This document shows positions 26,175-37,647 of a DNA stretch of 64,000 nt, piece by piece. Positions within the stretch are counted from its first letter, which is position 1. Every line of letters begins with the position of its first letter. The notes beneath the pieces are model-generated. The model had not been told where the DNA came from. It made no database searches and was given only the letters and a program-made list of their open reading frames with translations. Source of the DNA: Heterobasidion occidentale (Eukaryota > Basidiomycota > Agaricomycetes > Russulales > Bondarzewiaceae); contig JBCAQO010000008.1 of NCBI GenBank assembly GCA_039111635.1, forward strand, positions 930,001 through 994,000, in the 5' to 3' direction. The translations under genes were made by a program, and so were the position numbers.

Positions 26175-27018
26175 TCAAACTTCACCAACATAGAAAACGT
26201 CATGAGAGAATTGCTTGTCCATGGTGCCTTCTTCGGTAAGGAGGATGTCCCGAATCTTGAAGTGCGAAGTTGCGTGAGCGCGATGTATACGGCAGCGCGC
26301 AGCGAGGACATACCTCGGGTGGTGGATTGAGGCCAAGCGCATCGGCACGCTCCCATCGCTGAAGGCGAGTTACCCCGATACATGGGCCATACTCATAAGA
26401 TCTGTATAAACAATGCGCATATAAGCGGCGCTCAATCGGCACACAGAGAGATGCGTACAGGTCGAATACACGAAGGATATGGTGCACTTTCGTTTGCCCT
26501 TCAGCATGCACTGTATATGACGCAAGCAGGCTAGTTAAGAGCGGGGGACTCGATATCAAGGGTTGGAGGAACCACCGACCTGGCTGCAAGTAGCCCATCT
26601 TTGCACTTGCTGCAGCATATGGCTTTGACCACCTCCCGTCCTTGTCATTGGGATCCAATTTCTCCATTGACGCCCGAACAACCGGTCCCGAGTTCTCGAT
26701 ACCCTCCCGAGATCGAAATACACCGTCCGTGCCCTCCCCCACGCTCACGCTCGTCTCAACTTCACGGCCATCCCGACTTCGCGTTCTTGGCGTTCCAGCA
26801 TATTCGCTATTGGCTCCACTCCCAACGCTGTTGGTTTCTTTATCCACGGACGTACCGGATGATGATGTTCGCAAGCCCGGCGCTGCCCTAAGTTTGCCTT
26901 TGACAGTGGAAGCACCCCCTGCGCGCTTGGCTGAGACGAATGAAAGTTTTGACTGTTTCAAAGAGCCTGCGCTGTGAGACCTTTTGACATGGGTTGCGGG
27001 TGATGTGGAAGGTGCCAT
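26175..27018 (-). CDS. POLD4: DNA polymerase delta subunit 4 (Cdm1/POLD4)
   Basis: Smallest subunit of replicative DNA polymerase delta, which stabilises the complex and binds PCNA. Start ATG is at 27016-27018 and stop TGA at 26175-26177. Near residue 20 the sequence KQSKLSFVSAKR resembles a PCNA-interacting motif. A Ser/Thr-rich disordered region follows. The conserved C-terminal domain is spread over short exons: HAEGQTKVHHILRVFDL, then SYEYGPCIGVTRLQRWERAD, ALGLNPPPEV, and IRDILLTEEG. The block YGPC.G.TRLQRW...GL.PPPEV is the family signature. Introns are GTCGGT...ATACAG, GTACGC...ATACAG and GTATGT...TTCAAG. Transcribed away from the tRNA just upstream. Confidence 0.92.
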
Positions 27019-27131
27019 CTCGTTGGTGACTGTTGTGGGGAAAGGAGCTGAAAGGAGTGTTCAAGACAAGTCTCAGGAAAGGGCCCAGTGGCCACAGCAG
27101 GATGATAATTGACAACATCAATTCCCCGTAA

Positions 27132-27205
27132 CGCCGACTAGCTCAGTTGGTTAGAGCGTCGTGCTAATAACGCGAAGGTCTTGGGTTCGATCCCCACGTT
27201 GGCCA
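27132..27205 (+). tRNA. tRNA-Ile (anticodon AAU), copy 2, first base altered
   Basis: Same 73-nt body as the other two copies, with anticodon AAT and the same T arm. The first acceptor-stem base is C instead of G, so position 1 cannot pair with C72. A TTTT terminator lies at 27212-27215. The rest of the cloverleaf is intact; whether the 1:72 mismatch impairs processing or charging is not visible from sequence. Confidence 0.9.
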
Positions 27206-27521
27206 CTTTCCTTTTGTCTGTGATCCCATTGGATCAATACTCAATTCGAAATGCCAGCGAAGAATATGGCGCTTTGAGTTTCGATCAGGCTCGAGCTTGG
27301 ACCGTTTTACCGCGTTGACGATAATTCGAACACTCTCTGACAGATTCACATTGCAAACCTCTGCTTTATTTCTCTGGTCTCTGCTATTGCTGCGATGCCT
27401 GTCAACATGTCAAGCCTTACGACGGGGGACCACAACGCGTTATGAATCCAAGCCTCCATCCTATGGTATACGGTCAGTGCTAAAGTACAAGTCTGTCAGG
27501 TTACAGTTATCAGGGCAACAG

Positions 27522-28650
27522 TCAATGAGCCTCTCCACCAGCGGGACCCGCAGCCGTCCCACAACTGTGTTCTAGTTCTTCTTCTTCCTTCCTCAGCCGA
27601 TTCATTGTCGCTTCCAGCATCCGCCGCCTCCTATCTTCCACCGTCTCGTTTCCCGATGGTGCTATCCCGGACCCGCCAAGCACGTACGTGCGCGCCTCAG
27701 CCTCGAGCTCCGAAGAGGGCTCGTACCCTCCGAGGCCGTCGACGAGAGTGTGCGTGCCCTCTTTCTTCGCGCGCTCGAACGCGACGACTTCGCGATTCAG
27801 CTGTGAGTTCAGCTCCTTGAACTGATGGAAGGGAGCCGTCAGCAGTGTCCGCAGAGCGCGAAGGGAAGACGGAAGCGGACGGACGTTGTTATCGTGGTCG
27901 CCCCACTTGTTGTGCGTCAACTCGTGGCATAGCACCCTCCTCACCTCGAGATACGGCCTGAACCCGTCGTACGCGTCCGTCCGCAGCCGAAGCTTGATCG
28001 CCTGCCCCGCGTTCACGTTCAATCCCAGCAAGTGCGGGTCCTCGTGCGGCGCGAGCTCCGTGAGCAGCCCGACGGAGAACTCGTGCTTGTCCATGACGTG
28101 CAGTATGGCGGGGTCGGAGGAGAGGCGCTCGAGGGTGGCGAGGGCAGATGCAGGGTTGGGCAGGTGCTGAAGCGGCTCGAGGCGGTGGAATCGGTACCGC
28201 CCAGAGGGAGCGGATGTAAACGCGGATGGACCAGTCGATCGCACCTACACTCGCCGACCTCGATCCTCAGCATCTGAACGGCCAGACCGTAGGTCCACGC
28301 GAGACGCACCTTGACGGTCCCCTTCGCTGCGCGCTCCCGCATGATGTTCTCTCGCCGCCTCTGTTCGTCCTCCGCTTTCCGCATCCCTCCCAACTCCTCT
28401 GCCGTCGCACCCAGCAGCTGCACCTTCATCCCATCCTTGAAACCAGCGTCTTGCAGTGTGGTGGACTCCCCGTGAGAGGACTTCTTGCCCTTGTAGAGCA
28501 GCTTTTGCTGAGGAGGCGGGACGGACGTGAGTTCTCGAGGCGGGTCTGTAGGACCGCGAGAGTCTCATCTGGGAGAAGTGAGAGTGGGTGGATGTTACCG
28601 CGATGCGATACTTGAAAGTATATGGGTTTCACAGAGGTAACCATGTTCAT
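27522..28650 (-). CDS. Ubiquitin-like/WLM-domain metalloprotease
   Basis: WLM (Wss1-like) zinc metalloprotease with an N-terminal ubiquitin-like fold; the class is linked to SUMO/ubiquitin-directed proteolysis and removal of DNA-protein crosslinks. Start ATG is at 28648-28650, giving a beta-strand start IYFQVSHRGNIHPLSLLPDE and UBL-like KGKKSSHGESTTLQDAGFKDG. An intron (donor GTGCGTCTC near 28320) joins to YRFHRLEPLQHL. The catalytic motif is LCHELTHNKWGDHDNN (HExxH with a third His after GD), at about 27890-27930, preceded by LLGLNVNAGQAIKLRLRTD and YLEVRRV. The C-terminus is charged. One base seems missing near 28533 between RLE and LTSVPPQQKLL, where the frame shifts inside a continuous exon. 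Confidence 0.87.
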
Positions 28651-29601
28651 AGTTCTAAGCTGAAGTTGAAGGAGGTGACGCGTTCCAGGAGAATTACTAT
28701 ACTCCTGCACCCGGGTTCATCGGTCGCACAGCTGTACCCAAAAACGTAGATATGTCCGATCCAAAATGGCAAACTTTTGTCCTCCCCATCAGCACGAGAT
28801 TGACAGATCCGTCAGCGCGTCAGCACGCGGACTCGTTCTAAGATTTTGACTCAATTCTGTCAGCATATCGATCCCACATAGGCGAAATTTAAGACCCCTT
28901 TCCGTCAATCAATTCGTAATCGACTATTTGGAGGTGGTTGAAAGAACCTAACCGGACTCTAACCGGGTCCTTGAACGTTCCTGCCGCCACAATCTCCCAA
29001 GTTCTGCATCGCTCTTTGCCTGAAACTTGAAAGCTTGAAACTTGAGACTCTGGCACACTCTTCTAACGTCTCGTCAGGAAACTGGTGAGCTACTGGTGAG
29101 TCAGCTTTACACTTTCTGGGAATTCATAAGCAGGTTGGTGAGCCCCTTAGTGAGCTCTTGAGGACGGCTCGCGAAAGAGGGGTATTGACGGCGCCTAGAA
29201 TTTGAACGCGGAAAACTGCAGACGCACAAAGCAGTACGCAAGATATCTATAGCAATCACGGGGCCCCCGATGTGTACACTGTACAAGCAGTATACAAGCC
29301 TCCCAATGCCGGCTGTTTGTGCCCCCTTTAATCCGTAGACGAGTCAATCAATCTATGATGTTGGTCCATTCGTTTACTACTCGCGGAGCAACGGAGATCG
29401 GTGGGTTTGGAGCCCCACCCTGTCCGCAAAACAGTCTTACAGATGGTCTTTTACAGGCAAGAATTAGAACGTGGTTTGTCATATAAACTGTTCATGAAGA
29501 AATCACAAATGAGGCTTCACCACGATATAAAACGCTCATCGAGGTTGCACCGTCCCTAAGCATTCTAATCAAAATCTCATCGAACACTCCCAGCTTCAGT
29601 A
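28651..29601. other. Divergent intergenic region, WLM protease and CmcJ-like gene
   Basis: About 950 nt between diverging starts. It is AT-richer than the flanking exons and has no supportable frame. Imperfect direct repeats of the type GGTGAG/CTGGTGAG occur around 29085-29160. A TATA box lies close to the plus-strand gene. Confidence 0.6.
29526..29532 (+). promoter_or_regulatory. TATA box of the CmcJ-like gene
   Basis: TATAAAA about 70 nt upstream of the ATG at 29602, a spacing usual for TATA-containing fungal promoters. Such promoters are often strongly regulated rather than constitutive. Confidence 0.65.
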
Positions 29602-30564
29602 ATGGCCACTGCTACAGTCCTCGCTCCTCACGACGTTAATACCACCCTCAACTACCTCAAGCTCGTAGGAGACGAGGATCCATTCAATTACATGTATACC
29701 CTACCAGAAGGCCAGCCAACCACTAACATCCAACCCGACCTTCGACCAGCCGTCATCCATGATCTTCGGGGCCAAGAAGATACAGTCTCAATCGACACGA
29801 CTGGTTTCGGTTTTATCAAGCATGTTAGCGAGGAGAAGAAGTTTGATAACAAAGAAGTGATCACGACGCGTTATTATAAGGAGGTAGAGGAACTTCTCAA
29901 GAAGCATACCGGTGCGAAAAGGATTTTCGTTTTCGATCATACTATCAGGTGCGGTTTTTTTTCTTGCTCTGTACTAGTTCCATGAAGCTTATACCGACTC
30001 TCATATGCAGACGTCCGGTTGTAGAAGGGTCCGGGTCCGGTCAGAACCTGCCACTTCGCGGGCCTGTGGTGAGCAATGCATAACATGTTTTCAACCTCAA
30101 TTCAAACTCATATTTCTCCTCAGACTCGTGTACATGCCGACCAGACGTACGTCGCTGGAGAGAAGCGCGTGCACCAATATCTTCCCGATGAAGCCGAGCG
30201 TCTTCTCAAGTCCCGCGTCCGTATCATCAATGTCTGGCGGCCTATCGAGAACGTCGTCGCACATCACCCTCTGGCTGTTGTTGATTGGCGCACGGTTAAC
30301 CCCGACGTTGACCTCGTCCACACCCGGTACATTTACCGTGACCGCGAGGGCTCGACGTTCAGCGTGAAGTACAACCCCGAGCACCGCTGGTACTACCTGG
30401 GTAACCAGACGCCAGAAGAGGTTACCTTAATCAAGTGCTTTGACACGGACGAGAGCAAGGCTAGGTTGACCCCACACTCTGCATTCTTAGACTCGTCGAG
30501 TCCCAAGGATGCACCGCAGAGGCAGTCTATCGAAGTCAGATGCTTGGTGTTTGATGCGGAGTAG
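29602..30564 (+). CDS. CmcJ/AsaB-like oxidoreductase (hydroxylase/desaturase family)
   Basis: Fungal family related to CmcJ, AsaB and NvfI, some members of which act in secondary metabolism as non-haem iron-type oxygenases or isomerases. Three exons: 29602-29948, 30011-30068 and 30124-30564; stop TAG. The protein is about 280 residues, normal for the family. Recognisable blocks are LNYL near the start, PEGQPTTN, RIFVFDHTIR, RPVVEG, TRVHADQTYVAG, the central INVWRPIENVVAHHPLAVVD, and the C-terminal HRWYYLGNQTPEEVTLIKCFD. The conserved His in RVHADQT and the HRWYYL block are the probable active-site region. Preceded by a TATA box, suggesting inducible expression. Substrate unknown. Confidence 0.9.
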
Positions 30565-31050
30565 AAGTTGATAAAGTAAAGCTGCGTCATCTCTATAAAA
30601 TCGAGTCTTCGGTTGTCTGTATCATCGTTGAGTCCAGGTTGCACGTCGTTGTATGCTCTTCAATGAATCAGGTGCTGTTCCGTCATATCATATCCTACCG
30701 ACCCATATGCATACTAATTGGATGGACGCTGCCGGAGAAGACTTGATAAGTGGGGATCATATCGATCATATGTGATACATGTTTTGCGGTGTCCATTTGG
30801 GAGTATGCGATAGGTCTGTGGATTGCTGAAGAATATGTGATTGCAAGAGTCAAGATCAAGAAATACATTATCTCTGTCAGAATTTGAGCACGAGGTCGGA
30901 ATTGGAAACAACGAGCCCGGCAGACATGATTTACCAGGAAGAGATGCATCCTCGAGAAAGGAGCAGAAAGGTCATTGGTGATGGAAACGAACAGGTTTAG
31001 TACAGGTTTACCCAAATAGGATGAGATTGCTGTTGTATTAATCTGTGCAT
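30565..31050. other. Intergenic region before tRNA copy 3
   Basis: About 490 nt of 3' flank of the CmcJ-like gene and 5' flank of the tRNA. No coding or RNA signal that I can support. Confidence 0.55.
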
Positions 31051-31124
31051 GGCCGACTAGCTCAGTTGGTTAGAGCGTCGTGCTAATAACGCGAAGGTCT
31101 TGGGTTCGATCCCCACGTTGGCCA
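31051..31124 (+). tRNA. tRNA-Ile (anticodon AAU), copy 3
   Basis: Same 74-nt sequence as copy 1, with intact 7-bp acceptor stem GGCCGAC/GTTGGCC, anticodon AAT and discriminator A. A T5 run at 31149-31153 can terminate RNA polymerase III. Confidence 0.97.
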
Positions 31125-31318
31125 TATTGATAGACCTTGCTATCGAAATTTTTGTCGTTCATGCCCGGAAAGTCTTGCGAGTTGGCTGCGGTGGAGCGAG
31201 AGTTGCTATTGTGACGTGGCGAGTGTGTACGTGAGTGTTGCCATTTGATTGCCCCCTTCTCTTACGCTTCCGGTCATTTTCTTTCGCACCCATACATGCT
31301 GCAGTAACTTATCCTTCG

Positions 31319-32564
31319 ATGGACCAAAATCTCCTCCTCTGTGGAGGCCTCCTCGTCACAGCTACCCTTCTCGTGAGTGACCATCCTTGCTCACATTCCT
31401 TCAGAAGGGCTGGGGGAAAAGATGATTCCTAGATCATCCTTGTTCTAAGAGTTTTGGGCCATCTTCGGATGTGCGTCGAGACGACGACGAAAGATACAGG
31501 TCGCGGTTATGCACGCATGTTGCTGATTCCCCCGTCCAATCGCCATATGACATTCCAGAATTTCGCCATTGCTGACCCACTCGCACTCATACTTGCGTCC
31601 TGTAGGCCTACGTCGCACTGCATGCGTGGACACCACCACCAATAGTCGAGCATGCGTCCGAGAAGAACTACCGCTCGCGCTCGTCGCCCAAGTCGCCCAA
31701 GCCCCTGCCCTCCTTGCACGACATCGCATCGATAGACATCACCGTCGTCATCCCCGCGTACAACGAGACCGCACGACTCCCTTCTATGCTCGACACCGCC
31801 GTCGCATACCTCACCGCGCAGAAGGGCCGCACGTACGAGATCCTCATCGTCGACGACGGGTCGTCGGACGGGACCGCGGACAAGGCGCTCGCGATGGCGA
31901 AGGGGTATCCGCGGGCGGACATCCGCGTCGTACAGCTGGAGAAGAACCTGGGCAAGGGCGGGGCGGTGAGGCATGGGATGCTGCATGGCAGGGGAGAGAA
32001 GCTGCTGATGGTGGACGCGGACGGGGCGTCGCGGTTTGAGGACCTGTCGCTGTTGTGGAATGCGCTGGACGGGGTCGGGAGGAAGGGCGTTGCGATAGGG
32101 AGCAGGGCGCATCTGGTCAAGACCGAGGCTGTGGTCAAAGTGTGTACCACCCTGAATTATCTGCGGTCCAGTGTTTGTTTATCTATTTACTTTTTTTTTT
32201 CGCGCCGCAGCGCTCCTTTATCCGCAACTTCCTCATGTATGGCCTCCATACTGTCCTGCGCATCGTCGGGGTCGGGCACATCCGTGATACCCAGTGCGGG
32301 TTCAAGCTCTTCACGCGCGCCGCCGCACAGCAGATCTTCCCCAACCAGCACCTCACGACGTGGATCTTCGATGTTGAGCTGCTCCTGCTCGCAAAGCAGC
32401 TCGGGATACCCGTCGAGGAGGTACCGATTGAGTGGCACGAGGTCCCAGGGAGCAAGTTGAATGTGATGAAAGACTCATTGCAGATGCTCCGGGACCTGCT
32501 GGTGTTGCGGGCCAATATGCTCTTGGGCAGGTGGAAGATCGGGCTCAAGGCGAAGGCAGAGTAG
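31319..32564 (+). CDS. ALG5: Dolichyl-phosphate beta-glucosyltransferase
   Basis: ER membrane GT2 enzyme that makes dolichyl-phosphate glucose from UDP-glucose, the donor for the last three glucoses of the N-glycan precursor. Exons are 31319-31372, 31606-32139 and 32211-32564, stop TAG. Exon 1 codes a hydrophobic N-terminal anchor (LLLCGGLLVTATLL) that continues in exon 2 (AYVALHAW). The GT2 fold shows ITVVIPAYNETARLPSML, YEILIVDDGSSDGTADKA, the metal-binding MVDADGASRFED, IRDTQCGFKLF, and the C-terminal VEEVPIEWHEVPGSKLN. The 233-nt first intron is long for this gene set, and a small alternative exon there cannot be excluded. It supplies the pathway whose final transfer step is done by STT3 at 37648. 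Confidence 0.95.
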
Positions 32565-33991
32565 CAAGCTATGCTTGGTTCGCGAACGTGGTGTGGTGTT
32601 CCTCGCTATTGTCATTTATTTACGGACGGACTCATAATATTCCCGAAATGCATACACTGATACGAGGATACCTACAGTAGATCATGTTTACTCTCGCAAG
32701 TCCGGGTTTCCAGTCTGGTCAGAAGATCCTGGGATGAGCGCTCGAGCGACCACAAGATCGTTCAAAAAATACCTCACGGCGTCATGCGTTGACATCAGTT
32801 ATTCAAAGCCTGCCATCGCTCCCTCGCCAAGCTGATTTCGCGAACACCCACCGGCCATGTTTCACATCCACAACGACACTTGTAGGTCTAGAAGGAGACT
32901 GAAGTGCCTTGCCATAGGAGCGAGTAATTGAGTCCGGTGCAGTTCCGATGTCATCTAGACTTCAACAGCGTTCCCCCGACACAGCAAGGGCGAAAATCAA
33001 TTCCATAGAAGAGCATGACGTCTGGAACAGGCTTCCACGGCCCTCAATTGCCGCCAGCGATGTACACGGACCAGAAGGCGAGGATGAAAGCAGATACATG
33101 AAATTCAAAAATTGGACAGGGGCCTTTCTCGTACGGTGTACTTGTGGGCGCTGTGACACGGTCATGATGCGATTGATGAAGAAGAATTGGGAGAAGGGTT
33201 TCCCTCCTCGTTGAGAAGAAAGACACGAGGCTGGCCTCGCACTGGTCAGCATGGTAGGAAGTCGGAAATTATCGACGTACGAGGAGTACACATTGGGAAA
33301 GGGAATGAACAGGAACGAACGCCGCACACGGGGTCTGAAGGATGAATCTGTAGCGCAGCACCTGAGCGTCATTTGCACAGCACCCGAACAACATGAACCG
33401 GTGAATTTTTGCGTTGCTATCGTCTGTTGGAGGGCTTGACTGACTTGTTCAAGAGACAGTTGTGTTCGGTTGTCATTTGAGTTCTGTGGGTATCAATCAT
33501 ATTTGACGTAGGGATCTCGGGCGTATCTCAAAGGGTACATGAGTATCAGGATCAGGCAGCATCACATGTGGCAAGTCCCCTTCTGTCATCTGGCACAAAG
33601 CGAGCGTCTGTTGGCTGGAATCCGCAAAGGCGACTTTGAGCACTCGACACAGCCTGCGCTCGATGGGAACAGGCATGAGATCCCCTATATCTCCGCGTCC
33701 CTTTGAAATGCGCAGTCACGCCGCACGGAGCTAGATACCAAATCGGATTTTGGGGACCTCACCTCGTTTTGAACTGACCGCAGGTGCGCTGGTGACCGAT
33801 GAGTGGCCTGATCCCTGCCTTCATCTGGTTTCATGATAACTGGAACAGAAGGTGTTATTACATCTATAAATTTCGCTCCACAGTATCCAAATAGATCATG
33901 ATATGCCCTTTCATCTACGACATAATCAATTGATCAGACATCAGAAGCGCAGACTTTCAAAGACATACAGTGTTGCCATAGTAAGATATTC
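32565..33991. other. Intergenic region without a supportable gene
   Basis: About 1.4 kb between the ALG5 stop and the stop of the minus-strand flavin monooxygenase. Only short frames occur. One minus-strand stretch (about 33044-33180) ends in a single hydrophobic helix (AFILAFWSVYIAGG), but I cannot build a convincing gene around it. Confidence 0.5.
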
Positions 33992-36470
33992 TTAGTTCTT
34001 GAGGCCATGTTCTTCAGCGAGGATCTGGATTGCCTAGGGACATCACCGTTAGATCAGCCATCTTTCAATCCGTCCAACCTCCAAAGAGGAGAAGGCTTAC
34101 CAGATGCTTGCTGAAGAACCTTCCTTGGGCGAATGGACCCGCGACGAACCAAAGGCCACGCTGGCCAGTCGGTCTGTAGGTTTTCAGGAACTCACCCTCC
34201 TTGTCGAGGCCCCAGATTTGGTCGCCGATCTTTTTCGTGATATCCTTCCCGAACAAATCTGTCGCATTGTCGATGATGGGTTTGTTACCAGTGCTGCCCG
34301 AAGACCAATGAGTTTTCGCCCAACATAGCGGGTGAACGACAACATACGCAAGGACCACCACATCAGCTTCGACGCGTGTTCCATCCTGGAAGACGATCGC
34401 GTCACTCTCGAAGTGGTCAACCTCTGCACCGCTCTTGATGTTGACTTTGCCCTCGATAACAGATTGTCCAAAGCCGACGTCGAGCACTGTCGTTGCGCGG
34501 ATTAAAGCTTTTGAATTGCCTATCACATGCGTGTAAATCGCGGTGCTCACTGGATCCGCTGCCCCTGCGCTCATGAAGGAATCCAGGCAGTCCCACCTCT
34601 CCAGCCCCAGGTTCGAGCTCATAGTTGAGTTTGAAACCGTGCTCCTGCAGGCCAGTGAGGAGTGCCTTGTCCATCTCCTTCAGCCTTGCGGTCAGACCGT
34701 CTCTGAACATGTTGAGCAGGAACCTGAGAGGCATACTGCTGTCGAGCAAGTCGGCGTCCTCAATGAGACGCGATTCTGGATAGAATTCGCTGTAAAAGAC
34801 GGCATCTAGACTGGACGCGGCAACGACGCAGGTAGCGGAGCGCTGGATCACGGTCACCGAGGCGGCCGGATGGGCAGGCGCAACGAAAGACTGGGCTACG
34901 TCGCCTGCGGCATTGCACTTTCGAGCAATATCAGCATAAGTCCAAAGGCGAGGTCTCAAACCAATGCTTACAGCTCCGACAATGACCGCCTTCTTCCCAG
35001 TCCATTTCTCTGGGGACTTGTGGTAATCACTGTGATAGATAGTGCCCTTGAAGCTCGACATGCCGGGCCACTTGGGAATGTACGCGCGTCCACTGCCAGT
35101 AGCTAGAACAACATGTTTGGGATGAAGAGTCACGATCGACTTGACTTCTGATGAGGCACAGCATCCGAGTCGTTCAAATTCTGTCCAGGTTCAGCTCAAG
35201 GCTGCTCACCGAATGATTCCGTCTTGATTGTTCTCTCAACGTGTACAATCCACCGCCCGGTGTCTTCGTTATATACAGGCTGAGGGTCATTCAAGACAGT
35301 CGACGAAAGCCAGACGACGAGATTGTTCTCATAGGCATAAGACTCTAGAAAGTTTGCGACCATGTCCTTAGCGATATACTTCGGGTATGTTTTACTAGAC
35401 GATTGTGTTAGCACTATGACCGTCAGTATACACTATGCATACATACGGCCATGGATGATAGAGAACTATCAGCGAAACCCAAGAGAAATATTAGCATGTC
35501 AGTACACTGGTAGAGATAGGATACAACACACTCGAGCAAAAATGTGCGGGGGTGTGAAGCGAAAGGTTGGGGTAGCTGTATCATGCATTAGAAACCAAGA
35601 AAGTGAAATAGATCGATAAGTATGACATACCGATTCCGCCAGACATCGCCAACCCTTGGCAATTGCTCAACAAGAAGTGTACGGATGCCTAAGCGTCCCA
35701 TACGGGCTGCGCACATGAGACCACCTTGTCCGGCACCAACTTGTACCAGCAAACCATTAGGGGAACAACCAAGTAGCAAAGTAATTGCAATCCGTACTTA
35801 TCAATACTGTCGGGTCTTCCTCTACGCTTTTCGCCATCTGTGCCTTCACATCAGGCCACGCACTCATGTGACCATCAAAGACGCCGGAAGAGCGCTCCTT
35901 CGGCTCCGGGTAGTCCTTCAAATCTTCAATGTTGAAGAAAGCGGTAAGTGCTTTCCAGTGCGGAGCATCGCCCGAGTTATTGCTGTCACCAGGCGCTTGG
36001 ACGAGGCGCACAAACCCCCTACCGGTACGCGCTGGGTTGTCAAGCTCAAATGTGAACACCGCCTGTACTCCAGACACCGAATCAGGCGCTCCGGGAGTGG
36101 GAATAACGAGGGAGTGCCCAATGACGAGGAGGTCTCGACAGTAAGCTTGCTAAGCGAGCTCTTGGCAAGGCGATTTGCCTTCGTATTGCCGTTGGGAACA
36201 GTCTCGGACAGATACGAGGCGATCTCATCGCGGCCCTGGATGGTGCGGAAATCCCAGCCGAAGCAAAGGAGATCTGTGGGCAATGAGCAACACCTGTCAT
36301 TAACAGAAGATAAAATGGACCATACCGCGCAACCATCCTGCTGATATGAAAAGCTCTGCGAACGCGGCAGGATTTCTTGCCACAGATGCCTTATGCAGGC
36401 GATCGAGCCATTCTTTGGCTACGAGAGTGCAGTCAACCGACGAAGCTTTTTGGATGGGGGCTTGAGTCAT
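33992..36470 (-). CDS. Flavin-containing monooxygenase with N-terminal NTF2-like domain
   Basis: FAD- and NADPH-dependent monooxygenase of the FMO/Baeyer-Villiger superfamily. Start ATG is at 36468-36470, stop TAA at 33992-33994. The first roughly 180 residues, with ARNPAAFAELF, AGWLRDLLCFGWDFRTIQG and AVFTFELDNPARTGRGFVRLV, look like an NTF2/SnoaL-type fold. Then follow the FAD Rossmann motif VGAGQGGLMCAARMGRLG, WRNRYPSLTLHTP, the FMO signature-like FKGTIYHSDYH (about 35020), a second, NADPH-binding Rossmann motif VIVGACNAAGDVAQ (slightly degenerate GxGxxG), VLDVGFGQSVIEGKV, and the C-terminus WFVAGPFAQGRFFSKHLAIQILAEE. About seven short introns are needed. About 600 residues. The NTF2-FMO combination is common in basidiomycete multi-gene families. 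Substrate unknown. Confidence 0.88.
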
Positions 36471-36504
36471 GTTGACTTGTTGGTGCAAGCAAATCATCAG
36501 CGTG

Positions 36505-36513
36505 CTTTATATA
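36505..36513 (-). promoter_or_regulatory. TATA box of the flavin monooxygenase
   Basis: TATATAAAG on the minus strand about 35 nt upstream of the chosen ATG, consistent with that start. Confidence 0.6.
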
Positions 36514-37647
36514 TTCCGCGCATAGCAGGGTCATATTGGACAGGGGTGGATTACTCCCCCTCGTTACACGGGAGGCTGATTGCGTGATGAACTCTTGGAA
36601 TGAGATCAAACGAACGGTTGAAGAGAGGTCGGACCTGCAAAGGTCCAGTCATCTCTAACTCATCTTTGGTTCTGGACATTGCCTGCCCATACGGTAGTGA
36701 ATGAGACCATATCATCTACATTCGGTATTCTTCACGTTTTGAGAGATCTCTTAGTAAAAGGTTGAGTGAGTACTTGCATGATAGGGAATCCAACAGTCAA
36801 AATAGCTTACAAGGTGTGTGTCATCTTCAAGTTACGGGTCTCTTTGGATTCTAGCCGTCAGAAGCAGCGGACGGCTCTAGCGTAAGCTAAGCGTTCGACA
36901 GACGAAGTTGGAATCTGATCGCCCTTGTCAAAGTGATGACCATACCCACTGCTATCGCCCTGGACTACACGAGCTTTTGATGCATGAAAAACCATGCACT
37001 CAACTTCTGCATTGAGACGTTAACAAACTTCTTGTCCACATGTTCTGGGCGGAGAATATCCTAGAATGTCATTCGTCAGCCATCTTTCAAACCGTCTCCC
37101 ATGGTAGTCAGCACGTCGCGAGGCGTTAGATCGGGTAGCGCCAACCGAACTTGTTCGGTTGGGAGCCCTCCTGATCGGCAGACCTCTATTGCAGACAGCA
37201 GACAGACAAAGCAATGTCTTTCAATGACGTCCCTGAGATGTGAAGAAATCTTATGGACGTAGATTGAGCGCGGTAGTGACAGAGCCAACTATCTGACCAC
37301 CTGGCTCATTGGGATGCGAGACTGCAAAAAAAACATAAGTGATGGGTCCGCTGTTACACATGGCCGATCCAATTGCATCAGAGATGATATGGATTGCTCC
37401 ATATGTCTGCCTTGCTCCACGGTTGTCCTGGATAGTTGTGTATAGAGCATGATCATATGAAGGCCAGGTTCGGGCACGAAGAGACGGAGGGTCTAAAAAT
37501 AGACCGAAGGATCACGTGATATGATGTACGGACACGTCGACAGGCGCAGCAGCGCAGAGGACGCGACAAGTTGCTTGGCCTGCCTCCTCCGTTCTCTCCA
37601 TTCAATCCTGGGAATAGACAAAAGTCTTCCCCAATACAGTAGAGGCC
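36514..37647. other. Divergent intergenic region, flavin monooxygenase and STT3
   Basis: About 1.1 kb between diverging genes. No supportable coding region; it presumably contains two promoters. Confidence 0.55.

Noticed and set aside
25865..26383. 172-codon minus-strand frame next to POLD4
   Set aside because: Overlaps the last POLD4 exons in another frame and has no family-like content.
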